A stretch of 64,000 nt of DNA. It comes from Apoda limacodes. Its lineage: Eukaryota > Arthropoda > Insecta > Lepidoptera > Limacodidae. The position numbers and the translations under genes are program-made. The stretch is from positions 19,039,001 through 19,103,000 of the forward strand of contig OX291547.1 of assembly GCA_946406115.1 (NCBI GenBank), in the 5' to 3' direction. The notes under the pieces are model-generated. The model did no database searches. It worked only from the letters and a program-made list of their open reading frames with translations, and was not told where the DNA came from. Shown piece by piece: positions 20,793 through 33,593 of the stretch (position 1 is its first letter; the number at the start of each line of letters is the position of its first letter).

Positions 20793-21744
20793 TAATAATA
20801 TTTCCACTACAAGTAGATAAGATGTTTTCGATAAAAAATATAATTTTAGATTGACGTTTTGAAAGACATCTATAACATTTTTTAGAAAAATAATGTTTTG
20901 TAATTTATCCCTGTTTTAAAACTTGAAAAAGGACAGTACAGATTTTTAAAATGAGCGTAAAATGGCAAATTTGGATATGTCGCAGCCTTAACATAGTCTA
21001 ACATATTTTAAATTTTAAAGCTAAAACGCGTGTAGTTTTCTTTTTCTTATAACCTATATTAGTTTCACGATGTGTCTGTACCACAAATGGCTACAGGGTA
21101 TATCTTGTACTTACTGTTAGACATTATGGTTTACCACAATATACGGAAAATGGAAATGTGACTCTTGTAAGTTATTACGTACAACTCCTGCGGTTGGCTT
21201 TACCTACTTATAAGAGACTGGATGCTGAATCTTAGCTCTAATGCCATTATGCCTAATAAAATACACGCGTTGATTTGAGAACCTCCTCCTTTTTTTAAGG
21301 CGGGGTAAAACCTGTTATGGTTGTTATATATAAGAAATAAAAATCAATTATAGCAATAATAATAAAGCATTGCAAATTGCAAATAAATCATTTCATTTGG
21401 ACTTGAAAGCCATTAGCTAATTCGTATACCTAAATAACTATTTTTAGTTTAAGAGTTACCTCGACAGGTGACATTGAAAATGTACAGAAATGAAATTTTG
21501 GTAATCCTGTCAGCCATACAAATGATTAAAAAAACAAATGAATCGGGTTGCCTTTATCTACGAAAAATTGCACAAATTGGCATATCATACCTACAGATAA
21601 ACATCGACACGATTAGTTATCTGTGAGCGTGTTATGACAATTTGTGCATTTTTTGCAGATACGCGGTATTTACAAACTGCACTTACGTTGTCTTACAGTA
21701 GCACCAATGACGACGATATCTCACAACCCAAACCATGATCTGGC
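20793..21744. other. Unassigned stretch, possible LINE tail
   Basis: Around 21355-21400, repeats of aataataataaagc and caaataaatcatttcattt resemble the simple-repeat ends of non-LTR elements. Nothing else is recognisable. Confidence 0.35.
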
Positions 21745-21875
21745 AAACATGTATTTTTTTTTTTTTCCTCTTTTAAATGTATTTTAGTTTTAATAATTGT
21801 TTTTTTGACGACAATAAGTGATTTTGTAAATCCAACATTGTGAATAAAGATTTGATTTGATTTCATTTAATTTCA
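21745..21875 (+). mobile_element. LINE 3' tail with GATTT repeats
   Basis: aataaagatttgatttgattt (about 21842-21862) follows an AT-rich 3' UTR-like stretch. The same pentamer tail closes, in antisense, the LINE end at 38055-38551. Coding sequence is absent, so this is a heavily 5'-truncated copy. Confidence 0.5.
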
Positions 21876-22689
21876 TGACACTTATACATACAAGGTATAA
21901 TATAGCTTCGTTATAAGACGAGTTTTTAAGGGGATACAAAACTTTGTGATGGGACGGAGAAAGTTAAATTGCGCGGGTAATAATGCCAGGGAGCATGACA
22001 TAAAACAAGATGCTGATTTTTCCACTTAACTGTACCTAAAAAATTTATAGATAATAATTAATGATAGATTTTAATAATAAAATAGCTACATAAAACTAAA
22101 ATAGCAAACCTAATGAACATTCTTGGTTATATTATAAAATAATGACAATTATTTGTATAACAAATGGAATTTAAGATTGATCATAGAAAAAAACAATGTT
22201 TGATGATTCGTTTTATTGCCTATATTTATAAAAAACATGCATAAAAAACGAGCAGGTTCGTTTTATTCATTCCTATGCCTACACTACCGAGAGTTGTGGT
22301 TATCTGTGTAATATATGGGTACACCGGAATTATGTATTGTTTATTAAGTTGTGTCCCTATCAGTATATAACGGAACGACCGTTTCCGGTGGTCCGTCTCC
22401 GGTAAAGGACCGGATGATGTAGGAAACGATAGAAGTTTCTGGACATTCGCTCTTAGGTCCATTACCAATGTTGTAATTTAAATTTAGAGATCAAAGAATC
22501 TCTAGATGTTTGACATCGCTAAGTCAAAACAGTTCACTTTACGTAGATACTTGACGTAGTCGTGAAAAAAATCTGTTGATAATTATTTTCACGGATTCTA
22601 TTATTAAATTACAAATTGCTGCATATCTACTTCTATGCTATAAAAGAAAACCGTCCTCGTTCTTAGTATATATATACTACGTATATATA

Positions 22690-23480
22690 TTGCTTTACTT
22701 CGGGCTCTACGCCTAAACTGAGGTACGTGAGAAGACGTCTTTGTATGCGGGTGCACATTTGTTGTCTAACGACGGCGCACGGCAGCTGCTTTGCTGTGCT
22801 TTTACTGGGGAAGGCCGGAGTCTACTAAACTCCAAATCCTCGGCCTGCCCGGAGTCTCCTTGACTCCAAACCTTCGGCCTGTGCAGTAGGGGTGCTATCT
22901 TGAACACCGCTACACACGAAGGTTACGGGGCGACCTGCTCTACACCGAAATTACTGGCGAGCTACGTTCACGTGCGGTCTTGCCTTGTGCCTGCCACGGG
23001 CGACATATTCACTACTCACCACACGCTGTTAGGTCACGTAAAATCAGTCCCATCCGCGTCTTCTTTCTACGGCGGTGCTGACCTGAGGAGTGTCTACAGC
23101 GAGCAAGACATCGAATCAGGCTCTAGGCCGAAGAGACCTGAGTGTACTAGTTCCCTAATAAAAGCTTTAAAAACTACACTTAAAATCTGTGTAGGCAGGC
23201 TTGCGTTTGGTTATCTTTCTATTTATTTAGGTAGTCCTATATGATTGTGAATTAGGTAGATATTTAAGTGTTAAGAATCACCCTATGTGATTAGGATATT
23301 GTGCATTAGAAGCTGTTACTATGTAATGAAAGAGTACTAATATAACCTGCCTTAGCCTTGAAAAGTGTTTCTTTACTCGCCTTTGAACTCCCTCTATCTT
23401 TTCTCCTCCTTCTGAGCACCTAGCCGGTGCATTCGGTAACAGGGCACTACTGCTTTAACCTGTCCTGTTATAAGTAAAGC
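22690..23480. other. GC-rich island with tandem stem-loops, possible LTR
   Basis: From 22700 to about 23150 the base composition is clearly less AT-rich than its flanks. Two ~35-bp direct repeats (22813-22847 and 22848-22883) each fold: GGAGT pairs with ACTCC and GGCCG with CGGCC. AATAAA (about 23159) lies downstream. The layout (GC-rich leader, structure, then a polyadenylation-type signal) could be a solitary LTR or the end of a transcript. I found no matching second copy in the window, and the two overlapping open frames (22713-22907 minus, 22900-23244 plus) show no known motif. Confidence 0.35.
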
Positions 23481-23502
23481 GCTTGTCTATTAACCATCTT
23501 AA

Positions 23503-23732
23503 TATATATAAATCTCGTGTCACAATGTTTGTCCTCAATGGACTCCTAAACTACTGAACCGATTTTGATCAAACTTCGTAAATATCTGTTATTTGATCCA
23601 ACTTAAAAGATAGGATAGTTTTTATCTCGATATGTCAAGTGCGAGCCGGACTCGGACACTATAGGTAAAAACCAACTTTCGCCGGGTACAGAGGGACGGC
23701 AGCGGAACAACGTTCGCCGGGACAGCTAGTAA
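23503..23732 (+). mobile_element. Helitron-like non-autonomous element
   Basis: It opens at taatatatataaatctcgtg, continues with cacaatgtttgtcctcaatg, ctaaactactgaaccgattt and gatcaaacttcgt, and closes with aacaacgttcgccgggacag and CTAGT. It is about 230 bp with no coding sequence. The ends fit the Helitron pattern (AT-rich start, CTAG at the end, T following). Confidence 0.75.
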
Positions 23733-24154
23733 TATTATAAAAATTGATTCGGCAGCAAGTACCGCACGAACCGCAATTTCTCTTAAGAATATTTTTTTAT
23801 ATTTGACAATTTATACATTCAAATAAAGTTAATTAAGAAAATGTTTAATATGTCTAATTTATTTCTACGAGCTTCTGGCGGTATTTGCGTCTAGACTGGC
23901 CATGTAAGTTTCTGCATGGCGGAGGCACCACTGCAAATGAGATTAACAAAACAATATACGATAGAATTATCGCTCCGCATTGTAATACCTGCAAACTTAT
24001 ATCACGTACACTGTTGTCTCAACATTCTAAGGCTGGGTGCTTTAAATTTTAATTGTACTAATTTTTTAGGGATAATTGGCCTAAAAAATTACTAAAAACC
24101 ATGCGAGTTGTAGGCTATCAGTAAAAATAAAAAGACCCCTGTAAAACGAACAGT

Positions 24155-24650
24155 CAACATTTTTTTACCGCGTTTCGAGCATGCTACGATATGCAACAAA
24201 TACTTGCACAATTTACATTGGGATTAATCATACTTGCAGTACAGTAGCAAAGAGTGACCCCGCAATGTTTTATACGTCCGCTCGAGCGATCAAATATTAT
24301 TTTTTTAAACCCGAAGATTGTTAACTAAAGAGATAACTCATCAATATTTATTTAAATGTCAGACGGCACAATAAAAAGGATGCGCCATTAAATTAATTGA
24401 AATAAGAAAAAAAAAGTAATCGTAATTTGAACGCGACGAATTGGTGACAAAAAACTTAATTTATTTTTATTATCGTCAATACAGTTGTCAATATGATTAT
24501 ATTTTTATACGCATGTTTCAGAAAAGCACTATACAAGCCTTGACCACAACTGAGCATAACCGGACGCTGTGATGCGTGCCTTAGTTATGCCTCGGCCCGC
24601 ATACTCACGATCGCCCGGTTATGCTGCGTTTGCGGGCCGCGGCAGTAATA
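24155..24650 (+). repeat. Repeat B, copy 1
   Basis: It matches 37850-38835 in order: ctacgatatg, cccgcaatgttttat, gctcgagcg, aaacccga, aaaaggatgcgcc, tttgaacgcgacgaattgg, cgcatgtttca, actgagcataaccggac, gatcgcccggttatgctgc and gcgggccgcggcagtaat. The last ~110 bp hold the inverted pair GCATAACCGG / CCGGTTATGC. It is non-coding and probably a non-autonomous DNA element. Its ends are not defined. Confidence 0.75.
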
Positions 24651-26559
24651 TACTATAAGTGCATAGTGTGTAAGCATTCCGTGTGGAAACAACCGCATCA
24701 AATCTGAAGCAGACCACAGAAATTCGCATGCTATTCTATCTCATGCTGTGTGCGCAATTTCGTTGTGTCATTCACAAATTACAATTTTGAAAAAAAAAAA
24801 CGCACCGCATTTTACCGAAGTGCACCATAGGCCTCACAAAACAATGACCAATTTGACATTGCAAGAAAAAACTGATATTGATATTTTAATTTTTAGGGTG
24901 TCATTGTTAAAACCGAATTTTATGTAATGTTCACCTACAGCTTCGTCATCTCTCTGAGTCCAACTATTTATCAAATAATGGTTCCGTAGTCACATGACAA
25001 AAACGGATTTTATCATATCCATCCGTTCTACCATTTGTTAATTTGCCACTGACCCTAAAGCAGACATATCTTGACAGAAAAATATCTATTGATTCTTTGT
25101 GTTAATGTCGGATGCCAACAGTACCTTTTTATCTATCTTTACTTGTCTTTGTTTTAGCAATCGACTTCAAGGCGAATAAAACATGTAACAATGTCAAAAA
25201 GTCTGCTTTAGGGCCTTCTTTTTTACTTTTTAGTGGATTTGAAGTCCGTATATTTTTTTTGTTAGAAAAAGTTTATATATTTTGTAGCCGAAACGCTTTT
25301 ATCATTGCTGTTTGGGGCAGCCCTAGCTTTGTACCTTCATACACTAAGGTTCTATTTTGCACTAAAGTATTAATTAGATAAACACGGTATATTACAGCTT
25401 TGTGCGTGACGAAAGATGTTTGTTTTTCATTGTAAGGACATTAATTATTTTCACGCAATATTACGTTTAAATATCCAGTACTTCAGTTAGTGAGTTGTTG
25501 CCGTAGCGTTATGGAGAAGTAATAGTTTGACTCCACACGAGCTATTGGAAGTTGTAAAACAGTTTTGTATATTCAAATATAGAGCGTTGAAAATGTTATA
25601 TAAGATTGTAATAATAGTTAAAATTTTGCGGTTAAAAATTGGATAGAATTTTACTTGCTTATTTGGTGAGTGAATCTAAAATTTTTGTCAACTTTCAAAA
25701 AATTAGAACCTGAAAATAGCGAAAAAAACCGCCTAACAATAGCTAGTTTGTACGATTAAACATTCCTTACAATAATACTTTCGTAACAGTAAAGAATACT
25801 GACAATCGGCACAATAGAGTAAATTTGTTAGAGATGGCCATAGTTTTTTTAAAGTATAACAAAATAGAAAGTATTGGCTCTATAATTAAAGTTTACTATT
25901 ATAATAAATATCCATACGATCGGCCTTCTGAAAATCAACAAGAGACGATCGTCTAAGAGAGATAAATTCACTCTTATACGCTTTTAAGTGAATTTCAATA
26001 TCAAATTTTACTTATTTTGTTAATATGGCTGATAATATACAAATAAAAAATCGGTTATGTGCAAGTTTTCATGAAAAAATACCGCCACTGTTTTAAAGTT
26101 TTAATTCACTACATTTATCTAATACTTACATCAACATCCCATATAAAAGTCGTGATGAACACCGGTCATTCGATTAAATGCCGTTAAGCCATGGTAATAA
26201 TTATCATACTGGATTTCACGACATCTATACGACCACTACACAGCCATATAATAATTTATATGACTGCTACGTGACCCTATTACGACACTGATTCGTATAC
26301 AATGGGCCTGTTCTCGGTCGTGTCAGCGTGAAAGCGATATGTTTACGACCAGCCCAAAACCAAACCAGAACCAAAATTTAGAATCGGCATGTGGCGACCT
26401 ATTAAAATTTTGATTGGGTGGCCATCTCAGGTAAGTTGGCCATTGTAGTAAGAGAAATATAACGAATTTGCCTTTCCTCTTTCCCTTTCTAAAAACATTT
26501 CTTCTTGCTTTAAGGCATTTTTCTTCTACTGTCCGCATTTGGAGCACATTTTATACCTA
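24651..26559. other. Unassigned stretch
   Basis: AT-rich, without a recognisable repeat or gene. The open frame at 25112-25381 has low-complexity hydrophobic content and no homologous features I can name. The area around 26290-26480 is less AT-rich but has no supported frame. Confidence 0.4.
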
Positions 26560-26810
26560 CGAAATGGTGGCGTACAGTGCGTTTCTCTAACTTCCTTCCG
26601 CAAACGCTTGGGTTGTGGAATAAGCTCCCTGCCAAGATTTTCTCTAAGTACTACAGTATGGGGTTCTTCATGAAAGAAGTTATTAGATTTTTGAAGGGTC
26701 GGCAACGCGCGAGTGATACCCGTGGTGTTGCAAGCGTCCATAGGCTACGGTGACCGCTTACCATCAGGCGGACCGTAGGCTTGTTTGCAACCTTAGTGGT
26801 TTAAAAAAAA
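26560..26810 (+). pseudogene. 3' fragment of the poly(A) LINE family
   Basis: The translation gives FLPQTLGLWNKLPAKIF, KYYSMGFFMKEVIRFLKG and RQRASDTRGVASVHRLR, ending at the same stop as copies 1 and 2. It is followed by the family 3' UTR and a 9-A run. It is a very short 5'-truncated copy, less diverged than 1125-1395 but more than the 11-15 kb pair. Confidence 0.85.
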
Positions 26811-28227
26811 ACACAAACAAATATTAGCTACATACATGTATAATTATGTTTTAAATAACCTATTACTATTAACTTTATTTTAATAAGAGTATGTTAATTG
26901 TGGAAACTATTAAACTTTATACAAATGCTTAAAACAAATAGGTGTCTGTATAAATAACCAGTCTGAGTAGAATAATTGTTTAAGTTATTACCACTTTTGT
27001 GTTAAGTTACGTCCTGCTAGTAACGAGCTGGTTTTGTTATTTAATTATTAAGTCATAAGTACTTTAATGATCGGTCGGTTTATAATTGTGATACTCATGA
27101 GTTGCACTGGGCTGAGTGAGATGCCTCCTCGTTACCAACTTCCTAAATTGTATTGGTATAACTATTAGTACAAATTTATAGTTTTTAGGGTTCCGTACCT
27201 AAAGGGTAATTAGCGGAACCCTTTAGATGCAGCAGAACCAACCGATCATCACAATCTAACTTACTTAAGTATGTTTCAGGTCGTGGTCAATCTGTTTCCG
27301 AGGTCTTTCAGATACTTAAAGATGTTTTAAAATATAAAAACCATTAAGCTATACAATGCTCTATGTATCTAATTATTTGAAGAGGTCAGTCTCTCCATGC
27401 ATTCAAGAACAAAATGCCCATTTCGTGGCAATCAATGTCATAAAGACTTATCTACTTTTAATTTTTTTTAGATAACTGATCTAAAGTTTGGGTTGACATA
27501 TTTTTTGCAATATTTAGAGTAACTATTGAAATATGCTTATCTGTGCTATGTTATATGCTAGTTTATACAATGTGTTCGGAAAAGAATAAGTGACTCACTC
27601 GTTTCAGACCGGTGACGGGTTAGCTATTCATTCATCGTGCCCTATGCAGTGCGCGGCACGTCGATCGCACCTCGGTCTCCGGAACTGTATACGTGAATGA
27701 TTGTCGTTAGGGTTTTAATTGATAAATTCAAATTCAACTGGATAAGGCCAGTTGTCGTTAGGTTTAGTGATTTTCGTTGTTTTGGATATAAAGTTGAAAT
27801 CACAAGTCAAGCTGTCAGGAAGAACTTCAGTTAGATTTCGTCATCATTAGAAGAGGAATACGGGCTCCCGTCAACAACGAGTCACACACAATATACGGTA
27901 CCTACATTCAAAAATACATAGATAGATGTAAGTACAGTAACAAATAATTATTGCGCAGCACAGTTTTCGGCCCACTGATATGAAACAAAGTAGGTAGACA
28001 ACCACCAAACCGTTAATGATGATTTTGCAGTAAAGAAACATATAACAGGCACTAGCAACATATATTCAAGCAAGTCTATATTTTATATTAAGGCATATTA
28101 CGGTACCGACCTATGTTGAAAATATATTGCAAGGCATATTACGATATACTTTGTCATTATATCATATTATATCCACACAGGATATTACATTTTTATTTCC
28201 GCGTGAGAAATACATGATTCTATAATA
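26811..28227. other. Unassigned stretch with a repeat G head
   Basis: At 27180-27240, ttagggttccgtacctaaag and gcggaacccttta are the opening of repeat G (see 51180-51490) without the body. The segment 27590-27700 is GC-richer with no defined frame. The remainder is AT-rich and unassigned. Confidence 0.4.
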
Positions 28228-28372
28228 TAATAGCTTTTGTCAGCGGCTACGTGGGATTCCTACGAGAAACCCTTGATAAGGTATAGTAGGATGTTCGCTA
28301 TAGCTTTGTAGTAGGTAGTTCGTACACGGGGGACTCGGTTATAGTTATTCTTGCAGGGACTCTTTTAACTAA
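28228..28372 (-). mobile_element. Helitron-like 3' fragment
   Basis: agcttttgtcagcggctacg, tataggta-type spacers, gctatagctttg and gttatagttattcttgcagg are the antisense of the tail seen at 5690-6005 and 6545-6873. The 5' part is missing. Confidence 0.5.
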
Positions 28373-29187
28373 ATGATCCTTATATGTGTCTGTTATTTAG
28401 AAAAGAATAACTTTTTTCCTCTTAAATTAGTTAACTGTATTATTTTGATTGATGAATCCATTAGTATTTTATTTGGACACCCTTTATTTTAAATGTGGAG
28501 CAAAAACGTGCACTAGGCAGAAAAAAGCCCAATGCTATGAAAGCAAAAATAAAATCATGTATCATTTATATTATAGCTTAACATATTTTGGTATATTAAT
28601 ATATATTATAGCTCCGTGTGTGATGGACTTTATATGCACTACTACAAAATTTACGTATAAATTTCATTCATAGATTACTACAAACTATACCTATAAAAAC
28701 ATGCACTTTACGCATATTTGAATTAAAATTAAGAAAATTCAAATATTACCCAACCTTTGTGTATCAATATCCACACGATTTCCAAACAAGGTTCGTGTGA
28801 AATTTCCGAGCACTCAGATCGGAAATTATTAACATATCTTTTATGTTTTCCGTAAAATTAAATAGACACCAAACTGAATAATAAGAAGATGAATAAATTA
28901 TCTTTTATGTCGTCTAGAGTGTTTTTGTTACAACTGGTTTGTGTCGAGTGTTTTTATAATCAATTTTAATTTTGGAGTGGTTTGGACGTTACTCGTGACC
29001 TGAAATCGTGAGCGAGTCTCGTCTCGAGAGCGGGGGACGGCACCTCGGAGGCACTGGCAGGCTTCTGCGCAATTACAGATGCCACAAAAACATACTGCCA
29101 TAATTTTGTCTTGTCTAAATCGTAATATGATTGTTTTCTTTGAACAATTTGGTTGACTGACCTAAAACAGAATGATAGTTTATTTAA
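28373..29187. other. Unassigned stretch with a GC-rich core
   Basis: At 29005-29080 a GC-rich segment (tcgtctcgagagcggggg, cacctcggaggcactgg) interrupts AT-rich DNA. It could be a 5' UTR or exon remnant. I see no splice-bounded frame. Confidence 0.3.
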
Positions 29188-29335
29188 GTGGCGTTTTGTG
29201 GACCGACATTATGCACATTATGCGTTGAATGACAATAATCCAACCAAAGAGAAGGAGCCAAGATTTGTACAGTATGTCACACAACATTTATGTATTTTTA
29301 ACTTGGCTGAATTATGACATTTAGTTTAGTAAGGT
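29188..29335 (+). mobile_element. Repeat E (MITE) copy, right end decayed
   Basis: It starts GTGGCGTTTTGTGGACCGACATTATG and follows the 57700-57849 element in inverted orientation (aagagaaggagccaagat, acttggctgaattatgac). The distal terminal inverted repeat is no longer visible. Confidence 0.6.
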
Positions 29336-29519
29336 ACATTTAGTGCGTTAAAGGGAACGTTTCGTTCTTGTCTGAAAAATGAAATGAAATGAAAAATTTA
29401 CAAATATTTGTCAATTATTCTGGATGAACTTTTAATGATGGAATATCCTAACCTCACTTAGGTACCGTATAGGACAGATATTTTTGGAAAGTTAACTCAA
29501 CTGTAAGTATGCTGTAAAA

Positions 29520-29635
29520 AACTAGGTAATCATTCAACACAAACATTTGACCTGACCGCAACCGAATCCGGGACTTAATATACCACAGGCCTGATTATTG
29601 CTACTGCGCTACTTCAGTCGATTAAAGAGTAAGTA
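29520..29635 (-). mobile_element. tRNA-derived SINE, degraded
   Basis: On the minus strand an A-box-like TAGCGCAGTAG (about 29612-29622) is followed by a degenerate B-box and then caaatgtttgtgttgaatg, the SINE body phrase also seen after the B-box at 19160. It is too diverged for a functional tRNA. Confidence 0.5.
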
Positions 29636-31499
29636 CTATTACTAGATATAAAAGTTAATAACTAGTCTATATAAGTGATATAAGTTACCATATATCTTAG
29701 CCTTTATAGACCAGCTATAAAGGTTATAACTTTTAAAAGCGGTTTATAAGCAAACCAAATTCAAAGGCTTTAAAAAGCTTGATAAACTTCTATCAGACGT
29801 ACATATAAGTAGGTACCTACAAAGTATGTATCTAAAATAGTCACATATTTTAAGGTAGATAAGCCATGTAAGGTAACTAAAATAATACTATAATATCCAT
29901 TATATAAGTAATTTCTAGGAAACAGGTTAATGCGGTAAATAGGCATCAATCAACTTTAGTGTAGATAGGTAAATAACAAATATCTAAATAACAACAAGAT
30001 TATCTTGATGATATTTGTTATTTCGTATAAAAAAACTGGCCCCGTTTGAGAATTTAACATGTAAATTACAATTTCGAAACAAGTTTCTAAACGAATTCAT
30101 ATTCTATGTGAATTTTAAGTTAATTTAAATCTAACGGAGATATATATTTCAATTTACTTAATTTATAGCTTGTGTACGCATACAAGCGTAGTGAAAAACA
30201 TTTACATTGCTGATGATTGTGCGGCTTCATCACGGCATAGATGATGTATTAGCTAAATATTCTTGGTGTAAGAAATAAATTTTAAACGAAGAGAAATTCT
30301 AAATACAAAATTATTTTTCAATAAACTTGCTTATAAAGTGGCTCTTATAACACCGCTTTTAAATATCAACATGCGTGCTTTTTACTAAACGATAATTGCA
30401 CTAGTGCGTATATTGTCATTTTTAGTCTAAGCAAAATATAGGCAAAGGTGCAGCTAAGGTGTTTTCTTTCATGATTCTGGTTATGTTTACTTCCATGAGC
30501 GGTGGGCAAAAAAAATAGTAAGAAACATATTGTGTTGAGTTGTTATGTTGTATGTATTTTTCTGCACAAGTGTGTTGAAAAATGTTGTACGGCACTCGTG
30601 AGCTATAGTCACACTAGGGTTGTTGCTGATGCAGGTTTTTGACGTGACAACGTCTTATAAATTGGTTTGCCGGGTGACACTTCAAGAAACTGCGTTACGC
30701 TCCGCTCACGTTATGCGCTCACAATGAGAGCGAGTGAGAGGCACGCGCCCGCCTAAGAGCGAGAGAGACAGACATAAAATCATTGTCACGTAAAACTTTC
30801 GCCCGTATACCGACTTTACAGGCAACCAGTTTTTTTACTAAGCTGATGCTGATATTACCTAATAAGGTACATTTTGAATATAATTTATTTTGTATTTTAA
30901 ATCATTTGCAAGCACAGTGTGTAGGTACATACGAACGGACTGACAGCCTAGTATATTTTTTTCTGATAAGATATACCTCTCGTATTATCATTATGTTTTC
31001 GTTGAAGACTAACGCAGCCATTTCTACGTTCATTGCTACTTGGCTTTGATACCCTAAAATGAAGATGCCAATAATTAATAACAGTCAGAGTAACACTGCT
31101 ACTTGAGTGTCTTACGTATTGAGGAACGCTGTTGGACAAACGAGCAGCGGCTAAGGGTCCTCAATTAATCCAGTGACAATGCCCTGGAATGTCTAATTTG
31201 CTCACGTAATTTTGTCCGGAATTTGTCCCAGGCCGACACGGATGCCGGGAACTATTTTTATTGCTTGTATCCTATTTGCTCTCCGTTGGGAACAATACAA
31301 CTTGGGGCTCGCAAACTTTAACTGACTTGATTCTGAACAAGTGTATTGTAAATTACACGTCTCGGTCCGTTGAAGGTTTCTTTTTATTTTAGTATTTTTT
31401 CAAACGCAAACACAAGTCACTGTTAATCGTGAGCGGCAGTGGCTTTTTGTATATTTAATTTTTGTGTATGTGCTGTTTGTAATATATGCATTGAGTATT
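29636..31499. other. Unassigned stretch with one hairpin and one dense G/C block
   Basis: Positions 29971-29984 and 30010-30023 are exact inverted copies (AAATAACAAATATC) around the inner palindrome aagattatctt. This may be a minimal MITE or chance AT-rich pairing. The block 30640-30780 (gacgtgacaacgtc, gagcgagtgagaggcacgcg) looks like part of a repeat, but I found no second copy here. No gene is seen. Confidence 0.4.
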
Positions 31500-31570
31500 A
31501 ATGGGCGTAAGGAGAAAATTACTAATGAGAGGCTACTTAGATGCCTAAGACTTTAATAATTCGAGTTTGT
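31500..31570 (+). repeat. Repeat D, copy 1
   Basis: ggcgtaaggagaaaattact, gagaggctacttagatgcct and ctttaataattcg match 45368-45450 with small changes. It is short and non-coding, and the family is unknown. Confidence 0.55.
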
Positions 31571-31753
31571 AATTACCGTACCACCTGTGTTTTTGTTCAC
31601 ATTTGCGATAAAATAAATAAAAATGTTAGGCGAATAAATAAATAAACTCACCAAAATTGGAAAGGTTCTGTGAAGATAGGAGTAGAGCAAAACAGCGCCA
31701 CCGCCAGCCTTGCCTCAAGGTAAAATTTGTAATTTTGTTGAGTTTCGTCTAAT

Positions 31754-31999
31754 CTATACTAATATAATAAAGGTGAAAATTGTTGGAACGCGGTAATCTC
31801 TGGAACTACAGGTCGAATTTGAAAATTCTTTTTGCATTTGATACCCCGATACTTGGGAAGGGTCAACATAACCTTTAGGAACCGAGCAAAATGAAAAAAG
31901 TGTGTGAGAGAGGGAGATAACTCTGAGCGAAAACGAAGTATTAGCACAGGCTAGCGATGCGACAGGCAGAACAACGTCTGGATAGTCAGCTAGCTAGTA
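31754..31999 (+). mobile_element. Helitron-like non-autonomous element
   Basis: It starts TCTATACTAATATAATAAAGG and has ggaacgcggtaatctctgga, ctacaggtcgaatttg and ggcagaacaacgtctggata. It ends CAGCTAGCTAGT. It is about 245 bp with no protein. The gagagagggagata stretch is typical filler in this subfamily. The antisense relative at 48091 shares the ggcagaacaacgtctg block. Confidence 0.75.
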
Positions 32000-33593
32000 A
32001 ACTCATAAAACGCTTCCTAACTGAGGACTTTGATATATTGTTGTTTAAATACGTCATACGTAATATGCAAGTTGACTTGGAAGACCAACGGACGTAGATG
32101 TGGAGTTATGCAGACCTCTTTCTACAAACGGGCTATGTAGTAGGATGTCGTTTATTTTTTTTTAATTAACTGGTAGTTCCTTAAATTACTCACCCGGTTT
32201 ACCAGTACCCTAGTTTTATTTATAAGTATAGGTAACGGTTGTACTCTACATGGAGGTAGGTTTATATTTTCACAAAGCTGTAATGGTCATGTTTACATTG
32301 AAGATATTTAAAAAACATGTAGCGATGCACACGTAAAAATATCCGTGTGGGCTCTTTGAATTTTTTTGGGCATCATAAGAAAATGTTTAGTTTAGATGAA
32401 GGGTTTTAGGTTCTATTGAGTCAGAATAAGCCATGTTTTCTTTGCAAGAAAAACGATGTTCACCAACATAGGCAATTTTAACGTTTGTTATTCTATTCAA
32501 ATTTAGTATCATGATAATATTATTTCATGCTTATACATACTTAAGTAAGTATATATAGTTATCTAACTTAACTACAAACCCCGCAGACTGTCGGAAATTA
32601 TTTGCAGACAATGAGCTGGAGGTTCCAGCAGCTGATGTGGAGGGTTCTGTAGCTTTCGGGTACAAATTTTAGATCTATCACAGTACTGACGATACAACTT
32701 TTTAACCATCCGTGTCTATGTACGATAGAAGTTGTCGTGTAAGATCAGGAAAGAGTTGGGCCGAGAAGAGGCCAGCCTGTATCGTTATTTCTAGCCTAAA
32801 GTCGCAAATTATAATATTAGTATTTACTTATTATGGGTAGGTACTATAATTTTATGTAAAAACCAATTTTAATGCGTATTATTGACATGATTTATTCTTG
32901 TGCTATTTTACTGTTACTTGCGGGGCAACCCAATTTTTTTTAAGATATTAAAATAAAGCCTCTGCTATTATTCGATTACTTGTAAAATGTTATGCCTTGA
33001 GATTTTCAATATTAATTTCCTATCAGCACGTACAACTTTACTTGATAGTAGTTTAAGGCAATGTTTTTTCCTACCGCTGTCACCGAAAATTCAAAAACTC
33101 GGTGAACCTTAAGAAAACTGGCACAAAGTACGATCGCATTTTTTTTTTATCATGTCTACAAAGTCCCTTCAAATTGTCAATTCCTTCTTTATAGTCGATA
33201 TCGTTATTAGGGATCATACATGAAAAAAAGGTTTCCGACTAATTGAGAACCTCCTCTTTTTTATGCAGTCTGTTAATAAAGAAAATGTTACAATTATGAA
33301 CATGTAAACAGTATCTAAATAGAAAAAAAATACGCAAAATGTTTGAATTCAAACAAATACATCGCGACGTTATATACCTAAAGGTATAAAAAGATAATAA
33401 GAAACCCAAACCCATAAACCATTAAACATTCCATGATCCAACAATTATTATGATAAATTACCTAGATTTTACTAACATTTGTTTTTTAATTGTCAAATCA
33501 CTAAAATACATTAACGCTGGGCACCGAATTTTATTTTTTTCCATCGATGAAAGAGAAAATGATATCTGACAATTTAAAGTCTACTTCACTTAC
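32000..33593. other. Unassigned stretch
   Basis: AT-rich. The GC-richer area 32580-32790 has no supported reading frame or splice pair. The segment 33055-33130 resembles the start of a repeat also seen weakly near 33760, without clear limits. Confidence 0.35.

Noticed and set aside
22900..23244. 114-codon frame in the GC-rich island
   Set aside because: Overlaps an antisense frame in the same island, no recognisable domain; GC-richness alone lengthens open frames.
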